From Streptomyces olindensis (GTDB lineage: Bacteria; Actinomycetota; Actinomycetes; Streptomycetales; Streptomycetaceae): a stretch of 64,000 nt of DNA. The position numbers and the translations under genes were made by a program. The DNA lies in assembly GCA_000696115.1 (NCBI GenBank), contig JJOH01000002.1, positions 217,230 to 281,229 on the forward strand. Direction: 5' to 3'. The notes beneath the pieces are model-generated. The model made no database searches. It saw only the letters and a list, made by a program, of their open reading frames with translations, and was not told where the DNA came from. Positions 60,270 to 64,000 of the stretch are shown here, piece after piece (position 1 is the stretch's first letter; each line of letters opens with the position of its first letter).

Positions 60270-60570
60270 CCGTCCGGGGCTGCGCGCCGCGCGCGCAGTT
60301 GGTCCCGCCGAAACTCCGATACCCGGAATACGTGCCCCAGGAACGGAATTCCCGCGTGGTCAGAGGTTGTTCCTGTGCCACCGGCGGACCGTCTGCGGCC
60401 CGCGGGGCCTGTGGCGCAGGCCCTGCCGGTGTTGCCCTCGTACCCCTCGCTCACGTCCTGCCGCCCCTCGGTGACGATCGGTCAAGCTCAGCGCGTGCTC
60501 CGGTAGTTGCCGCCGCGCGCCCTTGCGGAGGACGATCCTACGTTTCTTGCCCGGGGGCGCATCAAGGGTC
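60270..60570 (-). other. Intergenic region between DUF402 and phosphatase genes
   Basis: This region is 301 bases long. The left part holds a candidate stress-type promoter at 60319-60344 for the phosphatase gene. Several short G+C-rich dyads are present (for example around 60400-60430) but none is a convincing terminator, and no open frame has a ribosome site. Confidence 0.5.
60319..60344 (-). promoter_or_regulatory. Candidate stress-sigma promoter of the SpoIIE-type phosphatase gene
   Basis: On the minus strand GTTC (60344-60341) is followed after 16 bases by GGGTAT (60324-60319), about 50 bases before the ATG. Streptomyces SigB/SigH-type promoters have a G-T-rich -35, 14-16 bases, and GGGTAC/T. 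The -10 fits well and the -35 only partly. Confidence 0.4.
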
Positions 60571-61263
60571 TCATGAGGACAGATGCGCGGGCGTACGATC
60601 CCAGTCCTCCGGCAGTGACGGTACCCCCCAGGACGGATCCGGGCGCCAATCCTGCCAGCCATCCGAGAACGGCGGCCCCCAGGCGCGGATCACCTCCACC
60701 GCGGCCCGCCCGGCCGTCCGCACCTTTTCGACCTGTTGGTCGTCCATCAGCCCGTCCCTCCGGGCCTGGGCGAACTCGTCCTCGTCGCGCCAGTGCCAAC
60801 TGCGGTCAGGATGCACCGAGATGTCCAGGAAATGGTCCTCCGAGTCGACGCCGCCCGCCCAACGGGTCAGCGGCTCCTCCAGGTTCACGTACCAGTTCTT
60901 GAACAGCCAGCCCGGTTCCCAGAACAGCCAGACCGACCAGGGCTCGCCGGGGCGGGCCAGCTTCAGCACGCCCGTGCCGAACCACCGGTCGCGCTGCACG
61001 GCCCGCGGCTTGGTGTAGCGCGTCCGAAGCGGCTCCTGGTGCACGGGGGTGCCGTCGGCGAGCACGGGCTTCACACACTCGGTGCCGGGCGCCAGCCACA
61101 CGGCGAGCAGATCCGCGTCGTCCCGTACGACGGTGACGGGGCGCGCGATGTGGATGTGTGTGCCGCCGTTCTCCCGGTACCGCCACAGGATCCGGCTCCC
61201 GGGTGCCCAGAAGCCCGCCGCACCACCCGTTTCCACGCGTCTCACCGCTCCACCGTCTGCCAT
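60571..61263 (-). CDS. DUF402 protein, FomD-like nucleotide phosphohydrolase
   Basis: This 230-residue soluble protein has the DUF402 hallmarks GSRILWRYRENG, QRDRWFGTGVLKLARPG, WYVNLEEPLTRW and DISVHPDRSWHWRDEDEF, with acidic metal-binding residues. Characterised relatives hydrolyse nucleoside di- or triphosphates or, in fosfomycin synthesis, cytidylyl phosphonates (FomD). The physiological substrate here is unknown. ATG at 61263. The Trp content is unusually high for the size, typical of the family. Confidence 0.88.
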   Translation of the reverse strand: MADGGAVRRVETGGAAGFWAPGSRILWRYRENGGTHIHIARPVTVVRDDADLLAVWLAPGTECVKPVLADGTPVHQEPLRTRYTKPRAVQRDRWFGTGVLKLARPGEPWSVWLFWEPGWLFKNWYVNLEEPLTRWAGGVDSEDHFLDISVHPDRSWHWRDEDEFAQARRDGLMDDQQVEKVRTAGRAAVEVIRAWGPPFSDGWQDWRPDPSWGVPSLPEDWDRTPAHLSS

Positions 61264-61346
61264 GCACAGATATTAGGTGCCGTAGGCATACGACGCTGCG
61301 GCGCGTGTCACGGTTCACGAGCCGGGCGTACGTGCGCCACGAGACG

Positions 61347-62750
61347 TCACGGATGCGTCATCCGCAGGACATCCAGCGCCTCGTCGAGCTGCTCCCGGGT
61401 CAGGTCCCCGCGCTCCACGTACCCGCTGTCCAGGACGACCTGACGGATCGTCTTCCGCTCGGCCAGCGCCTTCTTGGCGACCTTCGCGGCCTCCTCGTAC
61501 CCGATGTACTTGTTGAGCGGCGTCACGACGGAGGGGGAGGACTCGGCGTACTCCCGCGCGCGCTCGCGGTTCGCGGTGATGCCGTCGACGGTGCGGTCGG
61601 CGAGCAGCCGCGTCACGTTGGCCAGCAGCCGGACCGACTCCAGCACGTTCTTCGCGATGACCGGCAGCATCACGTTGAGCTCGAAGTTCCCGGCGGCGCC
61701 CGCGGTGGCGACGGTGGCGTCGTTGCCGACGACCTGGGCGGCGACCATGAGCACGGCCTCCGGGATGACCGGGTTCACCTTGCCCGGCATGATCGAGGAG
61801 CCGGGCTGGAGGTCGGGCAGGGCGATCTCGGCGAGGCCGGTGCGCGGCCCGGAGGACATCCACCGCAGGTCGTTGGCGATCTTCGTCAGGCCGACGGCGA
61901 TGGTCCGCAGCTGCCCGCTGGTCTCGACGATGCCGTCCCGGGCGCCCTGCGCCTCGAAGTGGTCCCGCGCCTCGGTGAGGGGCAGCCCGGTGGCGCGGGC
62001 GACCTCCTCGATGACGGCGGCGGAGAAGCCGGGCGGGGTGTTGATGCCGGTGCCGACGGCCGTACCGCCGAGGGGGAGTTCGGCGAGCCGGGGGAGGGAG
62101 GCCTCCAGCCGCTCGATCCCGTACCGCACCTGGGCGGCGTACCCGCCGAACTCCTGCCCCAGCGTCACGGGCGTGGCGTCCATCAGGTGGGTCCGCCCCG
62201 ACTTCACGACGTCGGAGAACTCCTCCGCCTTGCGCTCCAGGGAGGCGGCGAGATGGTCCAGGGCGGGGATCAGATCGCGGGTCACGGCCGCGGTGGCGGC
62301 GATGTGGATCGACGAGGGAAACACGTCGTTGGACGACTGGGAGGCGTTGACGTGGTCGTTCGGGTGCACGGGGCGCCCGAGCCGCTCGGTGGCCAGAGTG
62401 GCGATGACCTCGTTGGTGTTCATGTTGGACGAGGTCCCGGACCCGGTCTGGAACACGTCGACGGGGAAGTGCTCGTCCCACGAGCCCTCGGCGACCTCCC
62501 CGGCCGCCTCCTGGATCGCCTGGGCGACGTCCTTGTCCAGGACCCCCAGCTCGGCGTTGACCTTGGCCGCCGCGCCCTTGATGCGGGCGAGGGCCTCGAT
62601 GTGGGCGCGCTCGATGCGCTGCCCGGAGACGGGGAAGTTCTCCACCGCCCGCTGGGTCTGCGCACGCCACTTGGCGTGGGCGGGCACCCGCACCTCGCCC
62701 ATGGAGTCGTGCTCGGTGCGGTACTCGGTCCTGTCCTGCTCGTCGGTCAT
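61347..62750 (-). CDS. fumC: Class II fumarate hydratase
   Basis: This 467-residue fumarase/aspartase-superfamily enzyme has the signature [11 protein letters not shown] near residues 318-328 holding the catalytic Ser loop. [13 protein letters not shown] is near 103-115 and [12 protein letters not shown] near 184-195. It is an oxygen-stable, iron-independent tetramer that interconverts fumarate and malate in the TCA cycle. It follows the class I fumarase gene by 77 bases in the same direction. ATG at 62750 with a weak ribosome site. Confidence 0.95.
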   Translation of the reverse strand: MTDEQDRTEYRTEHDSMGEVRVPAHAKWRAQTQRAVENFPVSGQRIERAHIEALARIKGAAAKVNAELGVLDKDVAQAIQEAAGEVAEGSWDEHFPVDVFQTGSGTSSNMNTNEVIATLATERLGRPVHPNDHVNASQSSNDVFPSSIHIAATAAVTRDLIPALDHLAASLERKAEEFSDVVKSGRTHLMDATPVTLGQEFGGYAAQVRYGIERLEASLPRLAELPLGGTAVGTGINTPPGFSAAVIEEVARATGLPLTEARDHFEAQGARDGIVETSGQLRTIAVGLTKIANDLRWMSSGPRTGLAEIALPDLQPGSSIMPGKVNPVIPEAVLMVAAQVVGNDATVATAGAAGNFELNVMLPVIAKNVLESVRLLANVTRLLADRTVDGITANRERAREYAESSPSVVTPLNKYIGYEEAAKVAKKALAERKTIRQVVLDSGYVERGDLTREQLDEALDVLRMTHP

Positions 62751-62827
62751 CGACGATCACCTCCACGTGTCACAGCGTCAGCGCCGCGACCACTGTTCCC
62801 CGTGGAGGCGAATCGTCACCGCCCTTC

Positions 62828-64000
<1,173 letters not shown>

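Overview
The window is actinobacterial chromosome, almost certainly from a Streptomyces. The base composition is very G+C rich. Many starts are GTG, genes are coupled by ATGA or GTGA overlaps, and several genes lack a Shine-Dalgarno sequence. The gene content also fits: a DasR-type chitinase promoter, SpoIIE/RsbW-like regulators, OxyR-AhpCD and a PIN-PhoH protein. I see no tRNA, rRNA, CRISPR array, transposase or prophage.

Layout. 1-3.7 kb: a truncated conserved gene, an alanine-type aminotransferase, a membrane protein with collagen-like triplets and a secreted serine protease. 3.8-10.6 kb: two divergent operons around a likely IclR operator, encoding a D-aminoacylase-type amidohydrolase, a fold-type III PLP enzyme, a KDG-type sugar kinase, an IclR regulator, RidA and a GntP permease. 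Together these fit catabolism of N-acetyl-D-glucosaminate, an oxidised chitin monomer. 10.7-20.5 kb: a small acidic protein, an M14 carboxypeptidase, a large LuxR/ATPase regulator carrying tandem repeats, two anti-sigma-type proteins, a divergent Nramp-like transporter and a GH18 chitinase with paired DasR/ChiR-type sites.

20.8-38 kb is the most interesting part. It holds a complete-looking Tad (Flp) pilus locus: CpaB, CpaE, two TadE-like minor pilins, CpaF, TadB, TadC, a sensor kinase and response regulator pair, a Flp pilin, a TadG-like protein, a lipoprotein and an OmpA-like protein. After a strong terminator comes an 850-residue protein. It carries the same prepilin cleavage signature as the Flp pilin and ends in a nuclease-like C-terminus. 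Behind it lie a candidate immunity gene, an orphan toxin-tip fragment and a second candidate immunity gene. I read this as a polymorphic toxin whose export is tied to the Tad machine. No prepilin peptidase gene is in the window.

38-46.9 kb: housekeeping and small-enzyme genes (DUF192, luciferase-like oxidoreductase, GNAT, nucleoside deaminase, methyltransferase), a decayed winged-helix gene, a cis-prenyltransferase, PIN-PhoH and a secreted lysozyme-like protein. 47-55.5 kb: an AI-2E family transporter, the ahpC-ahpD/oxyR peroxide-defence pair, a PadR-controlled ABC exporter and an SPFH/ribbon-helix-helix operon. 55.7-64 kb: a class A penicillin-binding protein, a SpoIIE-type phosphatase, a DUF402 protein, and class II and class I fumarases, the last cut by the window end.

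All coordinates, reading frames, hairpins and repeats were read by eye. Family assignments rest on motif recognition, with no database search.
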